A stretch of DNA of 64,000 nucleotides, taken from NCBI RefSeq assembly GCF_020700235.1, contig NZ_CP085301.1, positions 992,001-1,056,000 on the forward strand. Direction: 5' to 3'. The position numbers were made by a program, and so were the translations under genes. Numbering within the stretch: the stretch's first letter is position 1; every line of letters begins with the position of its first letter. This document shows positions 1 through 8,887 of this stretch, piece after piece. The stretch comes from Haladaptatus pallidirubidus (GTDB lineage Archaea > Halobacteriota > Halobacteria > Halobacteriales > Haladaptataceae). Under the pieces are notes generated by a model. The model saw only the letters and a program-made list of their open reading frames with translations, was not told the DNA's origin and made no database searches.

Positions 1-1
1 G

Positions 2-1453
2 GAGTGGGAAGGAATCGAATCGCTCGACTACCTCGGTACGTGGGGCGACAACGCGACAGCCTACGCCCAGGACGAATTGGACGGCAAAACGGTTGACCTC
101 TCCTTCGATTCGGAAGAACCCGTGCGCGACGCCTTCGGTCGCGTCCTCGGCTACATCCACTACGACGCTGACGGCGACGGAACTCGCGACGACTTCTACA
201 ACCGCAACGCGGTTCGAGACGGCTTCGCCCGCGTTTACGGTTCCGGCTTCGGCTACCACGACGACTTCTGGGCCGCGGAGGACGCCGCGCGCGCTTCCGG
301 CACCAATGTCTGGGGCGAAAGCGACCCCGAAAACACCACGGAAATCCGCAACCGCGCGGTAGACGGTCTGTTCTTCCCGACGACCGCGAGCGTCATGACT
401 TCCACGGGCGGGGTCGCGGACTCCCGCGTTCCCGTGTATGCCGAGAGCACGGCGACCCAGAACGGCGGCTACGCCTACAGCGACGACATCCCGCTCGCGG
501 CGGTTGACGAGTCTGTGAACGTCGCCATGCTCGGAAGCCCCCTCATCGACGAGGGCTACGAGAGCGACGAAGGCTTCGACGTCGATACCTCCGGCTACGA
601 GAACTTCGTCTTCCTGACGAACCTCATCGACTACCTCTCCGATACGACGGGCGACGTGCTCATCGACGGCGGCCACGGTCAGTTCGACGCCGGCTACGCC
701 CTGTCGAACGACGACGCCGCCTACTACCAGCGATTCCTCGAAGGCGTCGGCATCTCGTTCGAGCAGTCGAACAGCCTCGATACGTTCGACCTCTCCACCT
801 GGCGAGCAATCGTCGTCACGACGCCCGTCTCGGCGTTCACGCAGTCCGAAATCGACGCCCTCAGCTCGTTCGCGGCGGACGGCGGCGCGGTTATCCTCAT
901 CGGCGCTGGCACGGCCCCGTCGAGCGCTCGAACGAACCTGAACGACCTCGCGTCCGGACTCGGTTCCGACCTGCGACTCAACGACGACCAAGTGACGGAC
1001 GGTTCGAACAACATCAACGGCGATTCGGCGATTCCGACGACCGCGGTTTTCGACACCTCGTTCCCGCTGTTCGAGGCCTACGACGGTTCGCTCGGAGACG
1101 GTGATGGCGACGACGGAAGCGGCGACCTCACCGTCGCCGAGATTCACGAGGACGCGGCGGGCAGCGACACGGACAACCTGAACGACGAATACGTCGTCTT
1201 CGAGAACGCCGGGAGCGGTGACCTCGACCTGACCGGGTGGTACGTGCAGGACGAAGTCGAGAAAACCTACACCTTCCCGAACGGTTTCACCCTCGGTTCG
1301 GGCGAACAGGTGACGCTCCACACCGGCACCGGAACCGACACCCAGACCGATCTCTACTGGGGGAAGACCGGCACCGCCGTCTGGAACAACGGCGGCGATA
1401 CGGTGTTCGTATACGACGACGGCGACAACCTGCACACCAGCAAGTCGTACTGA
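2..1453 (+). CDS. Secreted nuclease-like protein with lamin-tail domain (5' end missing)
   Basis: The frame is open from the first bases of the window, so the N-terminus and any signal peptide lie upstream. The visible protein starts with the C-terminal part of a staphylococcal-nuclease (SNase/TNase) fold: a GxxLGYI strand, then NRNAVRDGFARVY and an FWAAEDAAR...VWG helix, typical of that family. A glutamine-amidotransferase-like alpha/beta region follows (about 140-290 of the visible part, DVLIDGGHGQF and GGAVILIGAG), and then an acidic linker. The last 110 residues form a lamin-tail domain (EYVVFENAGSGDLDLTGWYVQDE ends in a short beta-rich stretch). SNase plus lamin-tail proteins are common secreted proteins in haloarchaea. 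A DNA-scavenging role is inference. The catalytic SNase residues are outside the window. Confidence 0.8.
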   Translation, partial: EWEGIESLDYLGTWGDNATAYAQDELDGKTVDLSFDSEEPVRDAFGRVLGYIHYDADGDGTRDDFYNRNAVRDGFARVYGSGFGYHDDFWAAEDAARASGTNVWGESDPENTTEIRNRAVDGLFFPTTASVMTSTGGVADSRVPVYAESTATQNGGYAYSDDIPLAAVDESVNVAMLGSPLIDEGYESDEGFDVDTSGYENFVFLTNLIDYLSDTTGDVLIDGGHGQFDAGYALSNDDAAYYQRFLEGVGISFEQSNSLDTFDLSTWRAIVVTTPVSAFTQSEIDALSSFAADGGAVILIGAGTAPSSARTNLNDLASGLGSDLRLNDDQVTDGSNNINGDSAIPTTAVFDTSFPLFEAYDGSLGDGDGDDGSGDLTVAEIHEDAAGSDTDNLNDEYVVFENAGSGDLDLTGWYVQDEVEKTYTFPNGFTLGSGEQVTLHTGTGTDTQTDLYWGKTGTAVWNNGGDTVFVYDDGDNLHTSKSY

Positions 1454-2034
1454 AGCGAATAACCGGGGGAGTAGCCGTTTCGTTTTTATTTCGTACCTTC
1501 TTTCTGTAGGAGTACTTTGGTCGGTAGCGCGCTAGGGGAACGGTGAAAAACCGAGCAGTACGCGATTTAAGTTGGCGTCGGTTCGTCGATAGCAACTGCC
1601 GACTCCACTGAAATCGCCACCGCACGCGCCAGGGTGGTTTGTCCCTATTCCGGAATCCGAGTCACTCTACATGGCGCTCGAAGCGACCGTCAGGTCGCCC
1701 GCGCGAGGTCGTCGTGAACGAAGTGAGCGACGACGGGGCGAACGAGAGCAGGGAGGAACTTGTTCCTTTCCGTGGGAGCAGGCGTCTTCCGGTAGACGAC
1801 CGAAGAGAGTCGGTTGGGCGAGGGATGTGGGCGGGTGCGGTGGCGGTATTTGTCGTGCCTACCTCGCACCACTTCAAAATTCGAGTACTGGCAGGAGAAT
1901 CGCTCCTCGTCACAATTCTGCGTCGTTTGCAGTACTTAGCTTCGTCCCAGGACTCACTTTGAACACCTGGAAGTGATTTGCTTCGTCCTCTCGTTGCCGA
2001 ATGTTCTTTGCCCTCGAATCACCTACCAAGCGGT
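1454..2034. other. Intergenic region, 581 nt, with hairpins
   Basis: No credible gene is seen. Open frames here lack protein-like composition and overlap one another on both strands. The stretch contains a hairpin with GTCGTCG/CGACGAC arms around 1709-1735 and an AGGAAC-TT-GTTCCT inverted repeat at 1754-1767. It could hold a 3' end signal for the upstream gene or a small RNA, but nothing decides this. Confidence 0.4.
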
Positions 2035-2244
2035 ATGGCCACGGAAAAATGCGACGGCTGTGGGGCAGATGTCCCCATCGCGGGCGGCATCGCAAACCTC
2101 TGGAACACGAGTCAGCAGTCGTCCGGCGGGATGACGCTGGAGTTCGAGGACGGGAGCGAACATTTCCTCTGTTTTGCTTGCATCGAACAGTTGCCGGACT
2201 ATCCCTCGAGCGAGGACGTGGCGAAAATCGAAACGGCGGACTAA
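2035..2244 (+). CDS. Small zinc-finger protein (69 aa)
   Basis: This 69-residue acidic protein begins MATEKCDGCGAD and carries two CxxC knuckles (CDGC near residue 6, CFAC near residue 47), the arrangement of a single zinc ribbon. Haloarchaea encode many such zinc-finger microproteins, mostly of unknown function. The ATG at 2035 was chosen because it directly precedes the first knuckle; upstream in-frame codons do not look coding. It stands alone, 110 nt before the protease-like gene. No partner or target can be named from sequence. Confidence 0.75.
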   Translation: MATEKCDGCGADVPIAGGIANLWNTSQQSSGGMTLEFEDGSEHFLCFACIEQLPDYPSSEDVAKIETAD

Positions 2245-2353
2245 GGTCCGCCGGACTTTCCGACCGCATTCTCCGCCGCAACCTCCCGTCCTCGTCACAC
2301 CGTTCTTTCCCCGTCGAAATATTGACACGCGTTCGCGTCGTTACTACGTTGCT

Positions 2354-3514
2354 ATGAGGGGGATTCGTCTCGGGTCGGTGTGGGGGGTTCCAGTTCGAAT
2401 CGACATCAGCCTCTTGTTGGCGCTTCCGGTTCTGGGCTGGTGGATTCAACGGGGCGTCTCCGTCCGAGTGTGGATAGACGTTCTCACGGCGATTTCACCG
2501 CACGCACTCGCCTACTCGTCAATCGGCACTGGCGCGACGCCGTGGCTCATTGGAACGACGGTGTTTTTCGGCTTCTCGGCGAGCCTGTTCGTTCACGAAT
2601 TGGCTCGCGTGGGGGTCGCCAGACGACACGACATCGAGGCTAGGTACATCCTCCTGTGGATTTTCGGCGGCCTCTCGCAGTTCGATTACGAACCCCGGTA
2701 TTTCGAACACGAGACGCAGATCGCGCTGTCCGGATTGATAGCGAACACGCTTCTCACCGGATTTTTCACCGCGATTCTTTGGTCGCTTCCCGGAACTACG
2801 CCCGAGTTCGTCGCCTCGTTCGGCCTGCTTGCAATGTTCAACGGCGTGGTTTTGATCGTCAATCTCCTACCGATTTTTCCGTTCGACGGCGCGCTTTTGC
2901 TTCGCTCGCTGGTGGTTCGCGTTCGCTCCGCACAGACGGCGACGCGGGTGGTGAGTCTCCTTGGACAGGTGCTAGCAATTGGGATACTGTTTTACGCCGC
3001 GATCGTCCTCGGTAACGTCCTTCTGGGACTCATCGCCGTCTTCTTTTACTTCTCGACGGTGTCCGAACACCAGTTGGTGACGAATCAGTCGTTTCTGGCC
3101 GACATGACAGTGTCAGAGTTTGTGCGACGAAAGGAAGACTGCGTTCCGGCGAAGACGCCAGTGAAAGACTTCTTCGCAGACGAACGGCCAGACCGTGGCG
3201 GGATAGACCAATATCCAGTCTGTGGCAGGGAAGGAAATCCGGTCGGAATCCTCACGACGAATACCGTACTATCGTGGAGAGAACGAGCGCGACTCCCGAG
3301 TACGACGACCGTCGGCAAACTCGTATCGAAGGATTTCGTGGTCGTCTCGCCGGACGAAAACGCATTCGACGTGTATCTGTCCCTCCGCGAACGGACGAAA
3401 TACGTCCTTGTATCCTATCCTGACTCGGTCGCCGTGTTGACCAAACCGGACTTTCTCTCCATGCTCGAAACGAGACAGCAGATAGCTGGCGTTCGTCCCA
3501 CTACGTGGCCGTAA
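2354..3514 (+). CDS. Site-2 protease-like membrane protein, degenerate active site, with CBS-like C-terminus
   Basis: This 386-residue protein has the layout of M50 (site-2 protease) family members with C-terminal CBS modules. It has an N-terminal hydrophobic helix, a helix bearing the metalloprotease motif, GG and loop segments, a helix with NLLPIFPFDG (residues 170-179), two more helices and a soluble domain from about 255 with a CBS-like pattern (MTVSEFV, DENAFDVYL). The family zinc site is HExxH plus the Asp of the NxxPxxxxDG motif. Here residues 81-85 read HELAR, so the second histidine is arginine, while H81, E82 and D178 remain. The usual AGP before the third helix is SGL. This predicts a membrane pseudoprotease, perhaps a regulatory or nucleotide-sensing protein. 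The ATG at 2354 gives the usual family N-terminus. Confidence 0.8.
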   Translation: MRGIRLGSVWGVPVRIDISLLLALPVLGWWIQRGVSVRVWIDVLTAISPHALAYSSIGTGATPWLIGTTVFFGFSASLFVHELARVGVARRHDIEARYILLWIFGGLSQFDYEPRYFEHETQIALSGLIANTLLTGFFTAILWSLPGTTPEFVASFGLLAMFNGVVLIVNLLPIFPFDGALLLRSLVVRVRSAQTATRVVSLLGQVLAIGILFYAAIVLGNVLLGLIAVFFYFSTVSEHQLVTNQSFLADMTVSEFVRRKEDCVPAKTPVKDFFADERPDRGGIDQYPVCGREGNPVGILTTNTVLSWRERARLPSTTTVGKLVSKDFVVVSPDENAFDVYLSLRERTKYVLVSYPDSVAVLTKPDFLSMLETRQQIAGVRPTTWP

Positions 3515-3633
3515 ATCTCACTCGATATCGTGAACCTCACGGTCGCCCAGTCTTCTTGTTCTCCCGTTTCGGGAGAGAAATCTTCACCAGGGAACCCGTA
3601 GGTTTTACGCCCCACATCTCGTTAGGCCATACA

Positions 3634-5421
3634 GTGAATCCCGAGCGGATTTTGGACGAATTTCCCGCGCCCTCCTTTCGCGGCAACCAGCAAGACGCCC
3701 TCGCAGATATTCGAGACGCCTTCGAGAGTGGCAACGACGTGGTGCTGGTTCGCGCCCCGACGGGGAGCGGGAAATCGCTCCTCGCGCGTTCCATCGCGGG
3801 ATGCGCCAGGCGGGTCGAGGACGCCGACCCGAGCGACGCCACGGGGTCGTACTACACTACGCCGCAGGTCTCTCAGTTAGACGACGTGGCCGGAGATTCC
3901 CTGCTAGGCGATTTGAAAATCATCCGCGGCAAGCGAAACTACTCCTGTATCCTGCCGGGGGAACACGACACGCCCGTGGATAGAGCGCCCTGCGCCCGCG
4001 AGAAGGGGTACGACTGCTCGGTGAAACACCGGTGTCCGTACTTTTCCGACCGAGCTATCGCCAGCAATCGGGAGATTGCGGCGATGACGCTGGCCTACTT
4101 CATGCGAACCGCCGGGTCGGAGGTGTTTAGAAAGCGCGACGTGGTGGTCATCGACGAGGCCCACGGACTCGCGGAGTGGGCCGAGATGTACGCGACCATC
4201 GATTTGAATCCCAGAACGGTGCCCATCTGGGACGACCTGAAAATCCCCGAGGTGACCGGACTGGACAGGGCGGTACAGTACGCAGACAGCCTCTCCGGAA
4301 CCTGCAAGCAACGAAAGGACGACCTCATCGCACAGCAGGAACTCACCGCCCCGGAGGCGGCCCGCAGGGACCGCCTCCAGGAACTCATCTCCGAGTTGGA
4401 CTGGTTCGTGGACGACTACCGGAACCCCGACAGCGCGACGGAGTGGGTCGTAGACCAACCCGACGGGGAGGGCGGGCCGATTACAATCAAGCCGATGAAT
4501 CCCGAGCGTTATCTTGCGCACACCGTCTGGGAGCGCGGGAACAAGTTCGCGCTCCTCTCCGCGACCATTCTGAACAAGGATGCGTTCTGTCGGCAGGTCG
4601 GTCTCGACCCCGGCGACGTTGCGCTGGTGGACGTTGGCCACACGTTCCCGGTCGAAAACCGTCCGCTCTACGACGTGACGCAGGGGAAGATGACCTACGA
4701 ACACCGCGATGAAACTCTGCCGAAAATCGCGCAAACTATCGTCAAAATCATGCAGAAGCATCCGGACGAGAAAGGGATCGTCCACGCACACTCCTACCAC
4801 ATTCAGGAGCGACTAACCGAAAAGCTCCGTGAGTTCGGCGTCGGAGACAGAGTCCGCGCCCACGAACGCGACAGCAGGGACGCCGATCTGGAAGCGTGGA
4901 AGGCCAGCGACGACCCGGACGTGTTCGTCGCGGTGAAGATGGAGGAAGCCCTCGATTTGAAGGGCGACCTCGCGCGCTGGCAAGTACTCTGTAAGGCCCC
5001 TTTCCTGAACACCAGCGACTCGCGGGTCGCCCACCGCCTCGAAAGCGGCCAGTGGGCGTGGTACTACCGGGCCGCGCTTCGAACTGTAATTCAAGCCTGT
5101 GGTCGCGTGATTCGCGCACCGGACGACTACGGCGCGACCTACCTTGCTGATTCCAGCCTTCTCCAGCTGTTCGACCGCGCTCGCACCGACATGCCCGACT
5201 GGTTCGCGGAACAGGTGAACAGGATGGGGCACCCCGATTTGCCGGATTTCGACCCCGGCGGTGCGGGTGGAAACGGCAGCGGTCGCGGAGAGAGGAATCG
5301 CGACAAAAATGGAGGCGACCGACGTGACAGCGGAAAGAAATCGAAGCCGAACTCACGAACCAAATCGGGCTACTCGCGCGAGCGAAAAAGTCCGATGGCG
5401 GACGTGTGGGATACGGACTGA
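3634..5421 (+). CDS. ATP-dependent DNA helicase, XPD/Rad3-like (FeS superfamily 2)
   Basis: This 595-residue DNA helicase starts at a GTG that precedes the conserved FRGNQQDALADI Q-motif region. It has Walker A APTGSGKS (41-48), DEAH (174-177) and, between them, four cysteines (C105, C120, C128, C134) where XPD, DinG and Rad3 helicases hold a 4Fe-4S cluster. The second RecA-like lobe contains the late motif QACGRVIRAPDDYG. The C-terminal 60 residues are Gly/Arg/Lys-rich and probably disordered. The family unwinds DNA 5'-3' in repair. It stands alone, convergent with nothing, 120 nt after the protease-like gene. A second, different XPD-like helicase lies at 56609-58942. Confidence 0.88.
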   Translation: MNPERILDEFPAPSFRGNQQDALADIRDAFESGNDVVLVRAPTGSGKSLLARSIAGCARRVEDADPSDATGSYYTTPQVSQLDDVAGDSLLGDLKIIRGKRNYSCILPGEHDTPVDRAPCAREKGYDCSVKHRCPYFSDRAIASNREIAAMTLAYFMRTAGSEVFRKRDVVVIDEAHGLAEWAEMYATIDLNPRTVPIWDDLKIPEVTGLDRAVQYADSLSGTCKQRKDDLIAQQELTAPEAARRDRLQELISELDWFVDDYRNPDSATEWVVDQPDGEGGPITIKPMNPERYLAHTVWERGNKFALLSATILNKDAFCRQVGLDPGDVALVDVGHTFPVENRPLYDVTQGKMTYEHRDETLPKIAQTIVKIMQKHPDEKGIVHAHSYHIQERLTEKLREFGVGDRVRAHERDSRDADLEAWKASDDPDVFVAVKMEEALDLKGDLARWQVLCKAPFLNTSDSRVAHRLESGQWAWYYRAALRTVIQACGRVIRAPDDYGATYLADSSLLQLFDRARTDMPDWFAEQVNRMGHPDLPDFDPGGAGGNGSGRGERNRDKNGGDRRDSGKKSKPNSRTKSGYSRERKSPMADVWDTD

Positions 5422-5509
5422 CTTCTTCTCAATCCGCGAAACTCCCAAATCGTATCCAGCATACTAGGTAGCTAATTTATCAATTTGTTTCTCGGAATCA
5501 GAACGAACG

Positions 5510-6580
5510 ATGCACGAAACGAGACGAACGATTCTCAAGACTATCGGCGCTGTTGCGGGCGCAGGTGCGATTTCCGGCCAAACGAATGCGAAACGAACAA
5601 TGCGACTTCCAGCGACGAAACCCGAAATGGAGTGGGCACCGGCGGACGAATCGAACTACAGCGAGGCGGAACGCGAATCCGATCTCGACATCCGGTGGTT
5701 CGTGGTTCACGTGGCGCAGGGCGAAGCGGAGTGGACGGTGGACTACTTTCAAAATCCGGATGCGAACGTCAGCGCGCACTACGTCGCAGACCACGAAACG
5801 GGCAACCTCACGCAGATGCTGGCTGAGGAGGACATCGGCTGGCACGCCGGGAACTGGCCGTACAACCAGCACTCACTCGGCATCGAACACTCCGGATGGG
5901 TCAACGACACGAACTACACCGACGAACTGTACGAAGCCTCCGCGAAAATCGTCCGGTGGTCTGCGACCGAGTTCGATTTCCCGAAGCGCGTCCGGCGCTA
6001 CGACATCGCGCCCTGCGACGCAAAAAACGGGGAAGGCGGCGTCATCGGCCACGATCAGATACCGAACCCGAACGATTGCACGAAACCGGGCGGCATCAGC
6101 GGCCACTACGACCCAGGGTCGCTGTGGAACTGGGGTCGCTACGAGGGATTCATTCGGCGTTGGGACGTGGAATCCGGCGAAAACGCCGTCGTTCTCTTGG
6201 ATGACGCGGTTCACCACGGGCCAGACGAACACGCGAAAACCGTGGCCGTTCCCGCAGGGGCGGTCGGAACCGCCACCGGAACCGTCCTCGTCCGCGATGG
6301 TGTACAGTGGTACCAATTCGACTTCGGTGGAACTCCCGGTTGGGCTTCCGCAGACGACGTGCTTTACGTGCGATTCGGTTCTGGGGAATCCGTGGAGACG
6401 ACTTCAGAACTGTCCGTCCGGGCGGACCCAGACGGGGAACGACTCGGCGTCGTTCAGGAAGAAACGACAGGAACCATCGCGGACGGTCCGGTCGATACGG
6501 GCGGCTATCGTTGGTGGAAAGTGAACTACGAAGGTGGCGAAACTGGGTGGTCTGCTGACTACTGGCTCACAGCAGAGTAG
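5510..6580 (+). CDS. Tat-exported N-acetylmuramoyl-L-alanine amidase with two SH3b domains
   Basis: This 356-residue protein begins with a twin-arginine signal (TRRTILKTIG, residues 4-13), so it is predicted to be exported folded. Residues 55-225 match the Amidase_2/PGRP fold: WFVVHVAQG with the first zinc histidine (H67), an SAHYVAD segment, NQHSLGIEHSG, VIGHDQIP, and an ISGHYDPGSLWNW block carrying the C-terminal ligand. Family members cut the bond between N-acetylmuramate and L-alanine in peptidoglycan. Residues 235-355 are two bacterial-type SH3 modules, a common cell-wall-binding add-on. Haloarchaea have no murein, so the likely target is bacterial walls, in competition or feeding (inference). 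The domain set suggests ancient transfer from bacteria. The 3' end overlaps a tiny antisense ORF. Confidence 0.88.
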   Translation: MHETRRTILKTIGAVAGAGAISGQTNAKRTMRLPATKPEMEWAPADESNYSEAERESDLDIRWFVVHVAQGEAEWTVDYFQNPDANVSAHYVADHETGNLTQMLAEEDIGWHAGNWPYNQHSLGIEHSGWVNDTNYTDELYEASAKIVRWSATEFDFPKRVRRYDIAPCDAKNGEGGVIGHDQIPNPNDCTKPGGISGHYDPGSLWNWGRYEGFIRRWDVESGENAVVLLDDAVHHGPDEHAKTVAVPAGAVGTATGTVLVRDGVQWYQFDFGGTPGWASADDVLYVRFGSGESVETTSELSVRADPDGERLGVVQEETTGTIADGPVDTGGYRWWKVNYEGGETGWSADYWLTAE

Positions 6581-6656
6581 CGGTGTAGGCGACCGCCGAG
6601 CTCAACATTAGCAGGACGAAGAACAGCGAGATCAATTTCTGCCGAAGGTTTTCCAT
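6567..6656 (-). CDS. Possible 29-aa single-span membrane microprotein
   Basis: The ATG at 6656 opens a 29-codon frame starting MENLRQKLISLFF, a short basic head followed by one hydrophobic helix of about 18 residues. It overlaps the last 14 nt of the amidase gene on the other strand. A TTTATTT sequence lies about 27 nt upstream of the ATG on its strand, the right distance for a leaderless haloarchaeal promoter. It also lies 37 nt after the taw2 stop and could be read through. Such tiny proteins are often missed. Coding status is uncertain. Confidence 0.45.
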   Translation of the reverse strand: MENLRQKLISLFFVLLMLSSAVAYTATLL

Positions 6657-6693
6657 ACGAAAGCCGAACTATTCGAGGGAAATAAACCTTCGG

Positions 6694-7698
6694 TCACTCG
6701 ATTCGGGCGTCCACGACGACGTGCCAGACGCCTTCGCTGTGGCTTTTGACGCGCCGTTTATCGAGGATTTCGACCTCGCGTCCGTGGGTTTCCGCGGCCT
6801 CTCGGAGTCGCCTCACTGGTCGCTCCCAGAGGAGATTTTCGGGCGTGGTTTCGTGCATGTGGACGATTCCGCCCGGTTTCAGCGCGGCGAGCGAGCTGTC
6901 GAGATAGTCGTGAGCGTCGTAATAGCCCATGACGACGCGCTCTACGGGTTCGTCGATCTCGATTTCTCGGCAGTCCGCCCGATAGGCGTCGATATTCTGG
7001 GTTACGTCGTTCAACACGGCGTTTTCGAGGAGGAACTGAAACGCGGTCGGATTTCGTTCCACGGCCGTCACCCGCGCTCCGGCGCGGGCCATCGGGAGTG
7101 TGAAGTAGCCGATTCCGGCGAACATATCGAGGACTCGTTCTCCGTGTTCGATGGCGGTTCCCATCCGAGCACGCTCGCGCTGGTTGCCGGGCGCGAACAT
7201 CACTTTCCGCAAATCGAGAGCGTACTGGGTTCCGTGTTCGGTGTGGATTGTTTCCGTGTCGCCCGACCCGGCGACGACCGTTATCTCGGGTTCGCGGTGC
7301 TCACCCGAGATTCCTTCGCGTGCGAGGACGGTATCGGCCTTGCCGTGCAAATCGAGGAGCGTCTCGCCGACCTCCTCTTTTCGGGGACAGTCGCCGAACT
7401 GGATGAGAACGACGCTCCCGATGACGGCCCACGATTTCGGCACCCTTTCGAGTTCGTCGTCGTCCCACCCTTGTGTGCGGAGGTGCGATTCTAAATCCGG
7501 CAGTCGGGGTTCCGGACTTGGCTGCTCGATAACGTCCAGAACGTCGGTTTCCGCGGGGTCGTCCGTTACCGGTAGTTCGACAGTCTCACCGTCGTGTTCG
7601 CGCACTTTTCGGGTGTCGTCGTAGACTCCTTCGGCGGTCAGTTCGGCAATCGCGGTTTCCGCGTCCGATTTCGTTACGAGGGCGGCGAGGTCATTCAT
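6694..7698 (-). CDS. taw2: tRNA(Phe) wybutosine-type aminocarboxypropyltransferase, TYW2/Taw2 family
   Basis: This 334-residue class I SAM enzyme has motif I DMFAGIGYFTLPMA and AVERNP just after it. The C-terminal signature RVVMGYYDAHDYL, GGIVHMHET and EGVWHVVVD matches archaeal TYW2 rather than the Trm5 methyltransferase, which has an NLP-type motif instead. Taw2 moves the 3-amino-3-carboxypropyl group of SAM onto 4-demethylwyosine at position 37 of tRNA(Phe). The start at 7698 overlaps the NMD3 stop (ATGAATGA context), which indicates one mRNA and translational coupling. The N-terminal 70 residues are the usual family extension. Trm5-type methyltransferase is the main alternative. Confidence 0.85.
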   Translation of the reverse strand: MNDLAALVTKSDAETAIAELTAEGVYDDTRKVREHDGETVELPVTDDPAETDVLDVIEQPSPEPRLPDLESHLRTQGWDDDELERVPKSWAVIGSVVLIQFGDCPRKEEVGETLLDLHGKADTVLAREGISGEHREPEITVVAGSGDTETIHTEHGTQYALDLRKVMFAPGNQRERARMGTAIEHGERVLDMFAGIGYFTLPMARAGARVTAVERNPTAFQFLLENAVLNDVTQNIDAYRADCREIEIDEPVERVVMGYYDAHDYLDSSLAALKPGGIVHMHETTPENLLWERPVRRLREAAETHGREVEILDKRRVKSHSEGVWHVVVDARIE

Positions 7699-8803
7699 CA
7701 GGAACCACGTAGAGTCCGGAACGACTCTTGAACACCGGAACCACGTCACCGTCGTCGTCCATGTACGAGGGTCGCGCAATCGTCTTCGTCTGGAAGGTTT
7801 CGGGGTCGAGGACTTGCACCGCGTGCTCGTCCTCGACGGTGACGAGAGTGGTTTCCTCGGCGTCGTCGATGTGTCCCAATTTTTTCGCATCCGGGGCGTC
7901 CCCGTCCTCGAACTGCGATTCGTACTGCTCCCCGGTCGTGATTCGGATGCCCTTCAAATTGCCCCGGACGCTGCGAACCAGCACCGGGCCGTCGTCGTCG
8001 TCCGGGTCGATGATGTCCCCCTGTGTGAACGGCGGGAGTCGAATCGCGTAGGTCACTCGATACACTTCGTTGCCGTCCTCGTCCTCGGTGACGAGCGTTT
8101 CGGAATCCGTGAAGTTGCCGCCGAATTCCTCGATTACCTTGTTAGAAATCTTCTTGCCGATGTTGTTGGTCGAAACCTTGAGATTTAGCCCGTCGGCCGT
8201 CTCGTCTACTTCGGTGATGAAGGCGTTTCTGTCGCCCGTCGCTTCCATCTCCGCGACGATTTCGTTGGCGATTTCCTTCGTGCGCTTTTCCTCTTCTGGC
8301 GTCGGCACCCGGTCAACGCCGCGCAGTTGGACGATGCTGGCGTAGTAGTCGCCCGCGATGCGGCCACACCGGGTGCAGGTCTGTTTGGCCAGCATGACGG
8401 GAACCATCACTTCCTCCTCCACGAGGGTTCCGCGCACGACGCCGGAGAAATAACAGTGCATCCGAATCGTGTTCTGGTCGATCTGTTCCGGTTCGACCTG
8501 CCACGACACGTCGCGGGCATCCACGTGGACGGCGAGGGTTTCGCTCACCTCCTCGATGGCGATGTCGGTGTAATCCTGCGCGCCGATGTCCACCCAACGT
8601 CTGCCGCGGAAGACGGCACCACACTGCGCGCAGACGCGAACTTCGATTCGCTCCGGAGCGGAAACGAGGTCGAAACGGTCGAAGTAACACTCATCACAGA
8701 GCTTTCGGTCTTGGGTAGAGGCAGAGGCGGGATAGTCCCGTTCCGTAATATCCACTTCGATGGTGTTGCCGCAGTTCGGGCAAAATTCGCGGGACTCGGT
8801 CAT
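7691..8803 (-). CDS. NMD3-family ribosomal protein
   Basis: This 370-residue protein has the N-terminal NMD3 zinc region: CPNCG and CDECYFDRFDLV (residues 8-45), then CAQCG near 58 and CTRCG near 138. Central OB/SH3-like beta-rich segments and an acidic C-terminus follow. In eukaryotes NMD3 is the export adaptor of the 60S subunit. Archaea have no nucleus, so the protein probably acts in large-subunit maturation or quality control (inference). It leads a two-gene unit with taw2, overlapping it by 8 nt, linking ribosome and tRNA maturation. The ATG at 8803 lies shortly before the first CxxC. Confidence 0.9.
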   Translation of the reverse strand: MTESREFCPNCGNTIEVDITERDYPASASTQDRKLCDECYFDRFDLVSAPERIEVRVCAQCGAVFRGRRWVDIGAQDYTDIAIEEVSETLAVHVDARDVSWQVEPEQIDQNTIRMHCYFSGVVRGTLVEEEVMVPVMLAKQTCTRCGRIAGDYYASIVQLRGVDRVPTPEEEKRTKEIANEIVAEMEATGDRNAFITEVDETADGLNLKVSTNNIGKKISNKVIEEFGGNFTDSETLVTEDEDGNEVYRVTYAIRLPPFTQGDIIDPDDDDGPVLVRSVRGNLKGIRITTGEQYESQFEDGDAPDAKKLGHIDDAEETTLVTVEDEHAVQVLDPETFQTKTIARPSYMDDDGDVVPVFKSRSGLYVVPDE

Positions 8804-8887
8804 TGGCGGTTCTATGTCGTTCTCACTTTTAAGCCTGTAGAACCGTATCTTCGCGCGAAGGGTCTATTTCGCGCGAATACCGAATCG

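Noticed and set aside
1639..1976. Overlapping short frames between the nuclease and zinc-finger genes
   Set aside because: They overlap on several frames and both strands and derive from hairpin-rich repetitive DNA.
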